DNA of 64,000 nt from Flavivirga sp. 57AJ16 (GCF_028736925.1 NZ_JAQZAT010000021.1:1-64000); one strand, 5' to 3'. Shown: positions 53,264 through 62,037, numbered from the stretch's first letter. Program-made: numbers and translations. The notes: a model not told the origin generated them from the letters alone.

Positions 53264-53418
53264 TAATTGAAAAAGAATTGATTTCTTCAATAAAATTAGC
53301 GGGCAGAGTGAATGCTATTGATGGAGATGCTATTTATAGTGGTCGTGGTTTAGGACTCGATACTTGTGATGAAAATCATCCGTGCCCTGTTCACCATAAG
53401 CTTAAATCTGTGAGGTAA
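53254..53418 (+). pseudogene. Rrf2-family regulator remnant (C-terminal part only)
   Basis: The open frame reads VNAIDGDAIYSGRGLGLDTCDENHPCPVHHKLKSVR and stops at 53418. This is the C-terminal part of Rrf2 proteins, including the CxxxxPCPVHH cluster-binding segment. The N-terminal winged helix is missing: only ~10 residues separate the upstream TAA from it. The promoter in front is intact, so an internal deletion seems to have removed ~100 residues. A full Rrf2/NsrR-like gene next to ric is a common arrangement. Confidence 0.7.
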
Positions 53419-53528
53419 GAATTAAAATATATGTTACAAAACACAAACCTTAAAGGATTAATGCTCAATATTAAGTTGGCAGTATCTTTTTTGAAAGTGT
53501 AAAAAAAATTAAATTAAAATAATTATTT

Positions 53529-54260
53529 ATGGAAGCAATAGTGAAAGGCTCACAAAAACAAATCGGACAATTTGTTGCCGAAGATTTTAGAACTGCTGCA
53601 GTTTTTAGTGACTATGGTATAGACTTTTGTTGTCGTGGACATAGAACGTTAGAAGATGTGTGTAATAAAAATGGTATAGATCCATCCGAACTATTAGATA
53701 AGCTTCAGAACGTTTTAAGTACTCCCACTCATCAGAATATAGATTATAAATCGTGGCCATTGGATTTGTTGATCGATTATATTGAAAAAAAACATCATCG
53801 TTATGTAGAAGAGAAGACACCTGTATTACTTCAGTTTTTAGATAAGCTTTGTAAAGTTCATGGTGAGAAACATCCTGAATTATTAAAAATTGATGCGCAT
53901 TTTAAAGCGTCAGCTGGAGAGTTGGCTGCACATATGAAAAAGGAAGAATTAATTTTGTTTCCATTTATTAAAAAAATGATTCATGCTACTATTTCCCAAT
54001 CGGCTATAGAAGCACCTCATTTTGGAACCGTTGAAAATCCCATAGCGATGATGAAGGGTGAGCACGATAATGAAGGGGTACGCTTTAGAGAGATTGCAAA
54101 ATTAACAAATGACTATACCCCTCCTGCCGATGCTTGCAATACCTTTAGAGTGACTTATGCCATGCTAGAGGCATTTGAAAAGGATTTGCATTTGCATATT
54201 CATTTAGAAAATAATGTTTTATTTCCTGAGGCTATTAAATTAGAACAGCAATTTGGTTAA
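53529..54260 (+). CDS. ric: Iron-sulfur cluster repair di-iron protein (RIC)
   Basis: 243 residues: the N-terminal ScdA domain with YGIDFCCRGHRTLEDVC (Cys34, Cys35), then a hemerythrin-like four-helix bundle carrying His/Glu ligands in IEKKHHRYVEEKT, AHMKKEELILFPFI, MKGEHDNEGVRF and LHLHIHLENNVLFPEA. YtfE/ScdA/DnrN proteins restore Fe-S clusters damaged by nitric oxide or peroxide. Placed near the rrf2 remnant and a nos cluster, it probably protects the cell during denitrification. Confidence 0.93.
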   Translation: MEAIVKGSQKQIGQFVAEDFRTAAVFSDYGIDFCCRGHRTLEDVCNKNGIDPSELLDKLQNVLSTPTHQNIDYKSWPLDLLIDYIEKKHHRYVEEKTPVLLQFLDKLCKVHGEKHPELLKIDAHFKASAGELAAHMKKEELILFPFIKKMIHATISQSAIEAPHFGTVENPIAMMKGEHDNEGVRFREIAKLTNDYTPPADACNTFRVTYAMLEAFEKDLHLHIHLENNVLFPEAIKLEQQFG

Positions 54261-54263
54261 ACC

Positions 54264-54308
54264 CGAAAAATCCCAGAAAGGTATTCTTGTTGCTTTCTGG
54301 GGTTTTAA
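54264..54308 (+). terminator. Intrinsic terminator after ric
   Basis: AATCCCAGAAAG / CTTTCTGGGGTTTT stem with a 12-nt loop just behind the ric stop, ending in TTTT. Confidence 0.8.
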
Positions 54309-54336
54309 ATTTAAGAGACATTGTAAATTAGTTATA

Positions 54337-54641
54337 TATAGCTAAATGAATATAAAATACCTTGACCTTTAGAGTAAAAAACCGAATTTCTTCGTTAAAA
54401 ATACACGCCGTAACTAGGCTCAATGTCATTAAGTTAAGGCCGTAATGTCAGTCTGAGCGCAGTCGAAGACCAATTGGAGTTCTAGTTTTTATTAGCATTT
54501 CGACTGCGCTCAATGTGACAAATAAAGAACAAATTTCCTTAACTTAATGACATTGAACTAGGCTATGCCTGTGTTTTTTGCCTTGAGCTTCAATTTTTTA
54601 TTTCTAAATATTCTATGCCATTTTATATCGACTTAACTATA
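54337..54641. mobile_element. MITE copy 3, interrupted
   Basis: Terminal repeats and interior match the copies at 16391 and 21199. It is split between GTAACTAGGCT and ATGCCTG by the 135-bp element at 54421-54555. Without insert and duplication it measures 161 bp. Confidence 0.85.
54421..54555. mobile_element. 135-bp palindromic insertion element with 9-bp target duplication
   Basis: Its ends are perfect 19-bp inverted repeats (CAATGTCATTAAGTTAAGG and CCTTAACTTAATGACATTG). The flanks are AACTAGGCT at 54412-54420 and again at 54556-54564, while the two uninterrupted MITE copies have this sequence once. The centre holds another inverted repeat (GAGCGCAGTCGAA / TTCGACTGCGCTC). No coding capacity, so it must be mobilised in trans. 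Confidence 0.88.
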
Positions 54642-54714
54642 CTGTTACATTTTGTGTTTTAGAATGGGTATCATTTTATGGCAAATCATAAAAAGTCAAG
54701 ATAATTTTATTGAT

Positions 54715-54848
54715 TGTCCGTAATTTATCATACACCTAAAAATATATTGAATTTGTCATCCCGAGGCAACGAGGGATCCCATTGATTATCAACAGATTCT
54801 TCACTTCGTTCAGAATGACAAAAATATCATTATGTATGATTACGGACA
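54715..54848. repeat. Palindromic repeat at the 3' end of the TonB receptor gene
   Basis: TGTCCGTAAT (54715) and its complement ATTACGGACA (54839-54848) frame an inner inverted pair, TTTGTCAT...GAATGACAAA. Lies 17 bp past the receptor stop and may act as terminator. Confidence 0.7.
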
Positions 54849-54865
54849 TTCAGTTAATTTTATAT

Positions 54866-56866
54866 TTAAAATAGGATATAAGAAGCGTTTAGATAAAAAT
54901 TCCTTCCTTGCCTGGGAATGTTATTCCAATCTGCATAAGTTGAATAATTAGCATCTAAAATATTTTCAACTCCATATTTAAAAACTAATTTGTTGTTTTT
55001 TAGATAAAGTATGTTCCCCAGATTAAGGTTTAAAACGATATAAGCAGGTGTTTCGTCCTCACCATAAAAACTGCTGTATTTACTTTGGTTACCGTTGCCT
55101 TCTAGTTGCAATGCGGCGTTAAATTTTTGAGTGTTATAATTTATTTCGGCCAGATATGAAAGGGGGCGGATTAAAGGTAGGTTTTGCTTATTGCTTTCTA
55201 CGCCATAATTGTACCCGATGGAACTATTAAATGAGATTTGCTTTGAGAAATTATAAGTTGTATTAAGGTAAACATCAAAAATGGAGGCATGGTTTAAGGC
55301 ATTATATAATCTTACGCCATTGGCTCCAATAGTCATGGGTTTTGCTGTATTGTCGGTTTCTCCAATAATATAATTTGAGATATGAAAGAAAGATGATGTG
55401 ATCCCAAGTTTTAACGCATCGAATTTAAAATTAACTTTCGTATTTAACTCTAAGGCTTTTTCATTTTTTAAATTAGGGTTTCCTATATAATCATAATTAT
55501 CGAAACTGTTGAACAAGAAAAAACCATAGCCTTCACTTACAGAAGGGGCTCTTTCCCCATAACCAAGACCAAGTGTTGCATCAAATGTATTTTTTTTAAT
55601 GGTATATGCTCCGGAAAGGCTTAAAATAAAGCAGCTTTTTGACTCCTTTACATTTGGATGAAAAATTTGTAAACTTTCTACGCCTGCTCTTTTTGCAATT
55701 TTATTGCGATGGATACCAAGTCTTAATGCTGTAGAAACGGATTCACTGGGGTTTAAAGCGATATGATCATTTATATATAAGCCTGTGTAAAGGGTTCTTA
55801 TATCTGGCCATGTATACATAAACATATCTGGCTGGTTTGGATCATTAGGATACATGGTCATTTCTGCTAACGACTTATTGTAAAATCCGTTGAGGTTGAT
55901 AAGTAAACTATGTTTTTTTTCTTTTAAGGTCGCTTTACTATAAAATCCATAGGTGTCACTCCATCCGGGCATATCCATTCTAATGGGTACGTCAGGACGG
56001 TTGCTATCGTCCATAATATGGGTTATGGTATTAAAGTATAGTCTAGATTCCAATGATTTTATTCGAGCAGAACCATTTTTATACCTGTGAGTTACAGATA
56101 TAATTAAAGCTTCGGCCAATGAAACATCCATTGGTAGTGCAGGATAGCCAATATCTGTAGCTTTATCGTATATAATATTGGCTTCTAACACATTGTTGTC
56201 GGACAGGCTATAACCACTTTGAAGTGAAAAATTATATTTCTGAAATTGAGAATACATAACTTCTTTTTCATTACCAGCATCATAATTATCCGATTTACGA
56301 AATATGCCATCTGTATTTAAGTAAAATTTATTTCCAGAATATTCCACGTCTAAACCAGTCGTTTTATAATTACCATTGGTTTCGTAGCCTAAATCGATAC
56401 TGGTTTTTAGTCCAGAATTATGAAATTTTGATGGTGCCATTTGTAAATCAATACCACCTCCAATACAATGTCCATTTTCAGCACCTTCTTGTCCAGAATT
56501 GATACTTACCTGTTCCAAATTAGATACATCTACATACGATGTAATAGGATCCATTTTATCGGTACACGCTCCAAAAATTTGCATCCCATCTATGGTAACG
56601 TTTAACCGGTCGCTTACCATATTATTTAAAGAGGGTTCCCAAGCATAGTTGCCTCGTTTTATCATGGTAACTTGGTTGGCTTTTTCTAAATAAGCATCGA
56701 TACTCGATAAGGTTTTTTCTTGACGGTAATTACTTAATTTGCGCTGAGCAATAACAATGGTTTCTTGTAGTATTGTTGTGTCTTTTTTTGTTTCTAAACG
56801 ATTTTCTTGAGAAAAAAGGATATGGCTACAAAAGAAACAAATACCTATTATAAAGCATTTTTTCAT
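54866..56866 (-). CDS. TonB-dependent receptor, probably for copper
   Basis: 666 residues: signal peptide (MKKCFIIGICFFCSHILFSQ), plug (LQETIVIAQRKLSNYRQEKTL, MIKRGNYAWEPSLNNMVSDRLNVTIDGMQIFGACTDKMDP) and barrel ending in FYLNASYILF. There is no CarboxypepD_reg domain. The plug contains a Met/Cys/His-bearing stretch (IFGACTDKMDPITS and GQEGAENGHCIGGG), and the barrel loops contain Met-rich pieces (MTMYPNDPNQPDMFMYTW), as in copper receptors. It ends the set that starts with nosZ. I take the ATG at 56866; the 56920 start lies in a repeat and would misplace the signal peptide. Confidence 0.8.
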   Translation of the reverse strand: MKKCFIIGICFFCSHILFSQENRLETKKDTTILQETIVIAQRKLSNYRQEKTLSSIDAYLEKANQVTMIKRGNYAWEPSLNNMVSDRLNVTIDGMQIFGACTDKMDPITSYVDVSNLEQVSINSGQEGAENGHCIGGGIDLQMAPSKFHNSGLKTSIDLGYETNGNYKTTGLDVEYSGNKFYLNTDGIFRKSDNYDAGNEKEVMYSQFQKYNFSLQSGYSLSDNNVLEANIIYDKATDIGYPALPMDVSLAEALIISVTHRYKNGSARIKSLESRLYFNTITHIMDDSNRPDVPIRMDMPGWSDTYGFYSKATLKEKKHSLLINLNGFYNKSLAEMTMYPNDPNQPDMFMYTWPDIRTLYTGLYINDHIALNPSESVSTALRLGIHRNKIAKRAGVESLQIFHPNVKESKSCFILSLSGAYTIKKNTFDATLGLGYGERAPSVSEGYGFFLFNSFDNYDYIGNPNLKNEKALELNTKVNFKFDALKLGITSSFFHISNYIIGETDNTAKPMTIGANGVRLYNALNHASIFDVYLNTTYNFSKQISFNSSIGYNYGVESNKQNLPLIRPLSYLAEINYNTQKFNAALQLEGNGNQSKYSSFYGEDETPAYIVLNLNLGNILYLKNNKLVFKYGVENILDANYSTYADWNNIPRQGRNFYLNASYILF

Positions 56867-56913
56867 GATAGATGTGTTATCAAGTTGAAGGTGTTTTAAT
56901 GAAAAAGGGGTGA

Positions 56914-57032
56914 GTGTCATTCAGAGGGAGGAACGACTGAAGCATCTAAAAGTAAACTTTTTGTTTTTCGTTTAACTTAGAGATAGCGAGATTCTTCGAC
57001 TCCGACAGCTGTCGGAATGCTCTGAATGACAC
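56914..57032. repeat. Palindromic repeat between receptor and lipoprotein genes
   Basis: GTGTCATTCAGAG and CTCTGAATGACAC are perfect 13-bp inverted ends; inside lies the 16-bp palindrome TCCGACAGCTGTCGGA. Related to the GTCATTC-type ends at 20655 and 22905. Confidence 0.75.
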
Positions 57033-57067
57033 TTTTGAACCCTTATACTAAATCATCTATTTAATAA

Positions 57068-57913
57068 TTAAAACTCTAATTCTAAGTATAGAGAACTTTG
57101 TGTATTTTGATCCGTGACATCTTCGCCTTTTAGAACAGTATTTTCACTATTCTTTAATTTTAAATTAAGCACCCAATAACCGGTCATTGTTAAAGATAAA
57201 TCACCATGATACATACTATCTGCTGTGTTGTAGCTTAAATCTGTATTGTTGGGAGAACTGTGATTTCCCATGCCTGGCATTCTTGGGTCTAATAGTATTT
57301 TGTAGTCTTGTACTACTGGAAAAGACATCATGTTTTCCATTTTATATAGCCCAACCATAAGATTATTAATACCAATTATAGGGTCTTTTGGTTCAATAAG
57401 CGCTGCGATGTATTTTGTATCATCACTCCCCATAAAGCTTGTTACATTTTGCTTTTCGGATTGTATTACAGAAATGGTATCTGTAGCAGTGTAATCTTCA
57501 TTATTTATTGTGTAATTAAATGTTAATGACCAACCTGAACCATCGGTATTAGTCATTTGATATATTATAAAGCCCTCGTAGAGTGTGTTTTTATCTGTAA
57601 CTTTTACAATTGCAGATTTTGGACAAGTGTGTTGCATGGTTGGCATTTGCATCATTGGCATCCAAGATATGTTTGCGTTTTCAAAATAAGAATTGTTAGC
57701 ATTGTCTTTAATTCTTATCGTTACGCTATTGTAGCCTGTATTAAATTTTCCTGTTTTGTTATATAATTCAATAGTATGATCGTTGTTTGTAATCTCTTGA
57801 ATTTTAACAAGATTTTCAATACCATTTATTATTGGAGTATCATTCTCATCAGTAGAACAAGCGACTGTAAATAAGGAGATGAATAAGATTGGTACTATAT
57901 ACTTTAGTCTCAT
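57068..57913 (-). CDS. Met/His-rich lipoprotein, candidate copper carrier
   Basis: A lipoprotein signal (FISLFTVACSTDEND) starts the 281-residue protein. Two YtkA/FixH-like beta-sandwich segments follow. Metal-binding candidates: WMPMMQMPTMQHTCPKS (~85-100), KMENMMSF, and DPRMPGMGNHSSP. Methionine-rich stretches of this type bind Cu(I). It stands between the receptor and the small CxGKC protein, 104 bp from the latter, so it probably takes over copper at the outer membrane. Confidence 0.7.
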   Translation of the reverse strand: MRLKYIVPILFISLFTVACSTDENDTPIINGIENLVKIQEITNNDHTIELYNKTGKFNTGYNSVTIRIKDNANNSYFENANISWMPMMQMPTMQHTCPKSAIVKVTDKNTLYEGFIIYQMTNTDGSGWSLTFNYTINNEDYTATDTISVIQSEKQNVTSFMGSDDTKYIAALIEPKDPIIGINNLMVGLYKMENMMSFPVVQDYKILLDPRMPGMGNHSSPNNTDLSYNTADSMYHGDLSLTMTGYWVLNLKLKNSENTVLKGEDVTDQNTQSSLYLELEF

Positions 57914-58017
57914 TTTTAATGTTTTAGTTTTTTTGAAAAATATGTAGAGGTTCTGCCTCGCTCATTTATATGAGCCAGAAGAAGCGATAAAACCATAAGG
58001 TTCTTTAACAATAAAAA

Positions 58018-58413
58018 TTAACTAAATAATGGAGGAGGCGTTTCTACCTCTATAAATGTTTTTACGATTTTTGATGCGTTATGAAATAACTTAACTTGGG
58101 GTAATATAAATTCGTTTAAGTGAATATATAATATATGCGAAGTAAAAAGACAATAAGAGTCTAGTGCTATCCTTTTGCTTTCTTGAAAAGGAAGTTTGTT
58201 ATTAGAATCGGGGTTGTTTTCTGCGAGTTGTTTTTTTAAGTGACATTTACCGTTACAACCTTGTTGGTCTTCTTTTTGAACACATAATGTTTTAGCAATA
58301 AGGTCTTGATTAATAATAAAATCACCAATAATCGTCAAAGTATTAATGTTATGCGCAAATAACATGATTACCAAAAACGATGCTGTGATTTTATGTGCTA
58401 AAGCCTTGATCAT
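58018..58413 (-). CDS. Small exported protein with a CNGKCH motif
   Basis: 131 residues with an N-terminal hydrophobic segment (ITASFLVIMLFAHNIN) and the Cys motif QQGCNGKCHLKKQLAE near residue 53. Proteins with CxGKCxLxK next to TonB receptors of metal loci are frequent in Bacteroidota; their exact role is unknown. The two cysteines and His may hold Cu(I) or be a redox pair. Same strand as the nos genes. The spacing of 132 bp to the small lipoprotein frame suggests a separate or loosely coupled unit. Confidence 0.65.
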   Translation of the reverse strand: MIKALAHKITASFLVIMLFAHNINTLTIIGDFIINQDLIAKTLCVQKEDQQGCNGKCHLKKQLAENNPDSNNKLPFQESKRIALDSYCLFTSHILYIHLNEFILPQVKLFHNASKIVKTFIEVETPPPLFS

Positions 58414-58545
58414 AGCTCAAATTTAGAATATTTTTAGGTGTAAAAATATGATACATATCATTCAATTGTAAAGTGCTCAAAATATTCGTTTATATAAATT
58501 TGCAAGTTTAATAGCGTTGCTTTTTTTATTGTAAAATATTGGTTT

Positions 58546-58659
58546 TCATTTATTTAATGTTAATTCTTTAAGAATGGAATCTGTTTCAATTTCAATCTTG
58601 TTGTTTTTACAACTATAGGCTGCAACAATTAGAAATATAGATACTAAGTGCTTTATAAT
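58546..58659 (-). CDS. Possible 37-residue lipoprotein translated from ATT after nosY
   Basis: In the frame directly behind nosY the minus strand reads IIKHLVSIFLIVAAYSCKNNKIEIE and ends TLNK before TGA at 58546: basic start, hydrophobic core, Cys at position 17 with AYSC, then a charged tail. This is a typical short lipoprotein. There is no ATG: the overlap with the nosY stop is TAATT where TAATG would be usual, so translation would need ATT. It may thus be a rare-start gene or a start-codon mutant. Confidence 0.45.
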   Translation of the reverse strand: MIKHLVSIFLIVAAYSCKNNKIEIETDSILKELTLNK

Positions 58660-59441
58660 TAAAAGTCTTTCTTTTTAGATTTGAATACAATTCGTAATAC
58701 AGGTAAAACAACCCAAACAGCTAGCATTATAAAAGATACAATGAGCCCAAAATTAGTTCCAAAGAATTTTTTAAATATGGCGCCTGTGTATCCTAACAAT
58801 GCCGAAATATCCAGTTTCAACAAAATGAGTGTTCGTGATAAATCTATAGGGTTTAGCATGGTACCTACTAACGATAGCTTGTCTAATGGATAATCTTCAA
58901 AAAGCACTAAAGACATTAAAAACAAACCATCATAAATAATAGCTAGAAAGAGCCAAAGCAATATGGCATACCCAAAACCTTTAATCTTATTTTCATTGGT
59001 CAATGCGATATTAAAAGCTAATGCTGTAAAAATCAGGGTTAGAAATGTTCCAGTAATAAGCAGTAACGAGAAATCCCAAATAGTGTTTGATTTTAACAAC
59101 CCATAAGCAATAAAAGGGATGCCCAAACCTAAAATTAAACTCATGGATAATGAGATGGCCACACCTAAATATTGCCCTAGGAATATGGATGGACGCTTTA
59201 ACGGTTGGGCTAACAACAGTTCTGTAAACTCCTTGGAGCTATAATAATACATAACCCCAAAAATGGTTCCTATCAAAGGGACCAGTACGATAATAACGTT
59301 CATTAATGTAATGACGGCTTTTGATAAATCATTGTTAAGAAATAGTAAAACAATTCCCAGTAATAAATAAAAAGCGAAATAGACATAGCTCCAACGGCTG
59401 CGCATTAAATCGAAAAAACTGTATTTTAATATTTTAAGCAT
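58659..59441 (-). CDS. nosY: NosY-type ABC permease
   Basis: 260 residues with six membrane helices (YVYFAFYLLLGIVLLF, VIIVLVPLIGTIFGVMYYY, ISLSMSLILGLGIPFIAYGL ...) and the family stretch YYSSKEFTELLLAQPLKRPSIFLGQYLG. With NosF it forms the ABC transporter that, with NosD, supplies sulfur or assembles the CuZ site of NosZ. 90 bp separate it from nosF. Start at ATG 59441. Confidence 0.9.
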   Translation of the reverse strand: MLKILKYSFFDLMRSRWSYVYFAFYLLLGIVLLFLNNDLSKAVITLMNVIIVLVPLIGTIFGVMYYYSSKEFTELLLAQPLKRPSIFLGQYLGVAISLSMSLILGLGIPFIAYGLLKSNTIWDFSLLLITGTFLTLIFTALAFNIALTNENKIKGFGYAILLWLFLAIIYDGLFLMSLVLFEDYPLDKLSLVGTMLNPIDLSRTLILLKLDISALLGYTGAIFKKFFGTNFGLIVSFIMLAVWVVLPVLRIVFKSKKKDF

Positions 59442-59531
59442 GATTCTGTTTCAATTTAAAAACCTCTTGACGGCACTCGAGGATACATTTTATATTTAGA
59501 ATTGTTAGGTCGATCGCAGGACCTAATTAAT

Positions 59532-60227
59532 TTAGGTTAAAATAGACGCAATGGCATGTTCGAAATCTGGCTGATTGGTTTTGTTTTTTAATTCTGAAAT
59601 AGACCCTTTAAAGTAAATCTGCCCTTCTAAAAGAAATACAATTTCATCTGAAACTTCTTCAACAAAACTCATAATATGGGAGGTGATTAAAATGGTCTTT
59701 CCTTTAGCTTTTTCTGCTTGAATTAAGTGCTTTAACCGGATGAGCGAAATAGGATCTAAACCCGAGGTTGGCTCATCTAAAATAATTAAAGGGCTATCAA
59801 ACATAAAGGTTAGAACAAGGTTTACTTTTTGTTTTGTCCCTCCAGAAAGATTTCCTAATTTTTTATTTAAAAAGGGTTGTAGCATAAAGAGTTCGATTAA
59901 ACGTTGATCCTCTTTGGTGTTCTTACGTAAATCTTTAATCATTTTAATAAGTTCCCCAACCTTTAGGTTATTTGGAAAATTGGCAATCTGTGGTAAATAG
60001 TCAATTTTATGTCTGTAACTCGAACTGTTTTTAATATTTTTTCCAAGGACATTAATGGTTCCTTTATTAGGGATAACCATACCAAGAATAGATTTTATGA
60101 GCGTGGTCTTTCCTGACCCATTTGGTCCAAGAATAGCAAAAATACCACCTTTAGCAATATTTAAATCAACACCGTTTAACACCACATTTTTATTAAATCT
60201 TTTATGTAGGTTTTCAATGCTTACCAT
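59532..60227 (-). CDS. nosF: NosF-type ABC ATPase
   Basis: 231 residues with Walker A (GPNGSGKTT), Q-loop, the signature LSGGTKQKVN, Walker B (PLIILDEPTSGLDP) and the H-loop (ITSHIM). It powers the NosDFY complex. Its start overlaps the end of nosD by 7 bp, so translation is coupled. The neighbours make the NosF assignment firm. Confidence 0.93.
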   Translation of the reverse strand: MVSIENLHKRFNKNVVLNGVDLNIAKGGIFAILGPNGSGKTTLIKSILGMVIPNKGTINVLGKNIKNSSSYRHKIDYLPQIANFPNNLKVGELIKMIKDLRKNTKEDQRLIELFMLQPFLNKKLGNLSGGTKQKVNLVLTFMFDSPLIILDEPTSGLDPISLIRLKHLIQAEKAKGKTILITSHIMSFVEEVSDEIVFLLEGQIYFKGSISELKNKTNQPDFEHAIASILT

Positions 60228-61456
60228 ATTATTCTCTTTATTAAAGGATTGTTATCCAGTAAGTTATCGGGTGTAAAAACAGGCGAGACTTTTTCAGAAA
60301 AATCAATAATATCAATAAACAAACTACGTAATAGAATGATGGTTTCTGGTGTTCTGTTTACAATGTATGAAAATAATTTCACGGGTCTATATGGAACATC
60401 ACCAATACCATCTTTGTCCAGATCGTAACCTGTGTAACTGGTCCAGTAATTTTTATCGAAGATATTATCATTCACCTTGCTGTTATATGAAATATCGAAA
60501 GCGTTGTATAGGAAATTATTTTCTATAAAATGATTGGTATAACAGGCACCACGAATTTTAATGGCCCATCCATTATTAATAAAGTTGTTGTTTTTATAAA
60601 TAATACGGTTGGAGCCTTCAATGTTAATGCCAATGGTGTTTTCTTCAAAAGTATTTCCTGTAATTTCGGCATCATTTATTTCTTTTAAAAGCATACCGTA
60701 GGATGCTGTTCCCCAATTTTCTTTAAAAGTATTGTTTAACATCTTTATTTTTTTTGAAAACATAACCGCCACACCTGCACCGTTTTTTTCAAATGTATTA
60801 TCTTGATATATATCGTTATTGGAAAACATAAAATGCAAACCGTAACGTAAGTTCTCTGCGCTAACATTATTTTTAATTAAACAAGCATCAGAGAATTCCA
60901 AATAAATACCATCGCGTACATGTTGTACAAAATTGTGTTCAATTTCAATATTTTTACTATACCATAATTGAATCCCATTTCCAGAATTATATTCTTGAAT
61001 AGCGTCTCCAATAATCTTGTTATGAAATACTTTTCCGTCACGTGATTTTTCCAAATAAATACCAAAAAACAGCTTTTCTAAAACTAAATTTTGAATGACG
61101 AAGTTCTTGCTTTTTCTTACCCGAATAGCCGCATAATCTTCCGTGTAACTCGTACCAACATTTATAATAAATAAACCGTCGACAGTTACACTATCAGAAA
61201 CAATAGTTATAATTTCTCCTTTTAGTTCTCCATCAATTACCGGGTAGTTTTTGCCAATAATTGTTAGGGGTTTGTCAATTAAAATATTATGCTCTTTATA
61301 TGTGCCTTTTTTAACCAAGATGGTGTCAAAATCTTTTGCAGATGAAATGGCTTTTTTTAAAGTTGAGATAGGGCATGTGTTGCAGACTTCAATATTATGG
61401 GCGTATGTGGAGTAAGCTATTAAAATGACTGTAAAAAAAAGCAACAGGTTTTTCAT
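60221..61456 (-). CDS. nosD: NosD, periplasmic copper-site assembly protein
   Basis: 411 residues: signal peptide (MKNLLLFFTVILIAYSTYA) and a parallel beta-helix made of carbohydrate-binding/CASH repeats (VIQNLVLEKLFFGIYLEKS, NIEIEHNFVQHVRDGIYLEFS, CLIKNNVSAENLRYGLHFMFSNNDIY). The end KDGIGDVPYRPV is a NosD hallmark. It accepts cofactor from NosFY/NosL and hands it to apo-NosZ. Confidence 0.93.
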   Translation of the reverse strand: MKNLLLFFTVILIAYSTYAHNIEVCNTCPISTLKKAISSAKDFDTILVKKGTYKEHNILIDKPLTIIGKNYPVIDGELKGEIITIVSDSVTVDGLFIINVGTSYTEDYAAIRVRKSKNFVIQNLVLEKLFFGIYLEKSRDGKVFHNKIIGDAIQEYNSGNGIQLWYSKNIEIEHNFVQHVRDGIYLEFSDACLIKNNVSAENLRYGLHFMFSNNDIYQDNTFEKNGAGVAVMFSKKIKMLNNTFKENWGTASYGMLLKEINDAEITGNTFEENTIGINIEGSNRIIYKNNNFINNGWAIKIRGACYTNHFIENNFLYNAFDISYNSKVNDNIFDKNYWTSYTGYDLDKDGIGDVPYRPVKLFSYIVNRTPETIILLRSLFIDIIDFSEKVSPVFTPDNLLDNNPLIKRIIW

Positions 61457-61544
61457 CTGTTTAAATTTTATTGTTTTTTATCTGTTAGATGTCATTTGCC
61501 ATTTAGTAGTATCAAGAATTGTTCTATGTCTCATTTCATAATAT

Positions 61545-61985
61545 TTAGTCTTTTAAATGGGCTAACAGTTCTTCCCAATTATATAATGTGCCACCTTTTT
61601 TTTTCTGAGTTTTTTTAGCGTCGTCTTTAGATTTAAAAGCTGATAGGAATGCACCCATAGGACTCGGAATGTTTTTACTTATTAAGAATGTTGCTTGTGT
61701 GGCGTCTATTAAAACTTCTGGTTCTTTATAATTGTTTGATAAGTAGAGTTGAATTTCTGATGTGTTAAAATCTTTTATGAAATTAATCATACATTCTGTA
61801 GCATCAAATTTATAGGTCTTGCCTTTTTTTGTGACAATTTCGGCAGCATGAACTTTGTCTACAATAGTCATTTTACAAAAATGACAACCATCGTTCCCAT
61901 AATCAATAGCTTGAGGTTTAACATTACAGCCATAGCATAATAGTAGCAATAACGTTATTATTAAATAGTATTTTAGTGTTTGCAT
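61545..61985 (-). CDS. nosL: NosL, copper-chaperone lipoprotein
   Basis: 146 residues: the signal peptide ends in LLCYGCN (lipid-anchored Cys), then the NosL core with Cu(I)-site GCHFCKMTIVDKVHAAEIV, KGKTYKFDATECMINFI and the C-terminal SPMGAFLSAFKSKDDA. I place the start at the ATG at 61985; the 62072 start adds 29 residues that overlap the preceding gene. Delivers Cu(I) to NosD/NosZ. 88 bp before nosD. Confidence 0.92.
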   Translation of the reverse strand: MQTLKYYLIITLLLLLCYGCNVKPQAIDYGNDGCHFCKMTIVDKVHAAEIVTKKGKTYKFDATECMINFIKDFNTSEIQLYLSNNYKEPEVLIDATQATFLISKNIPSPMGAFLSAFKSKDDAKKTQKKKGGTLYNWEELLAHLKD

Positions 61986-62037
61986 GTTTTTAGTGTTTAT
62001 ATCCCATCCTAAGTCCTTCCCGAAGGGAAGGACTTGA

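Noticed and set aside
56867-56920. TonB receptor start at 56920
   Set aside because: The extra 18 residues come from a palindromic repeat and would bury the signal peptide.
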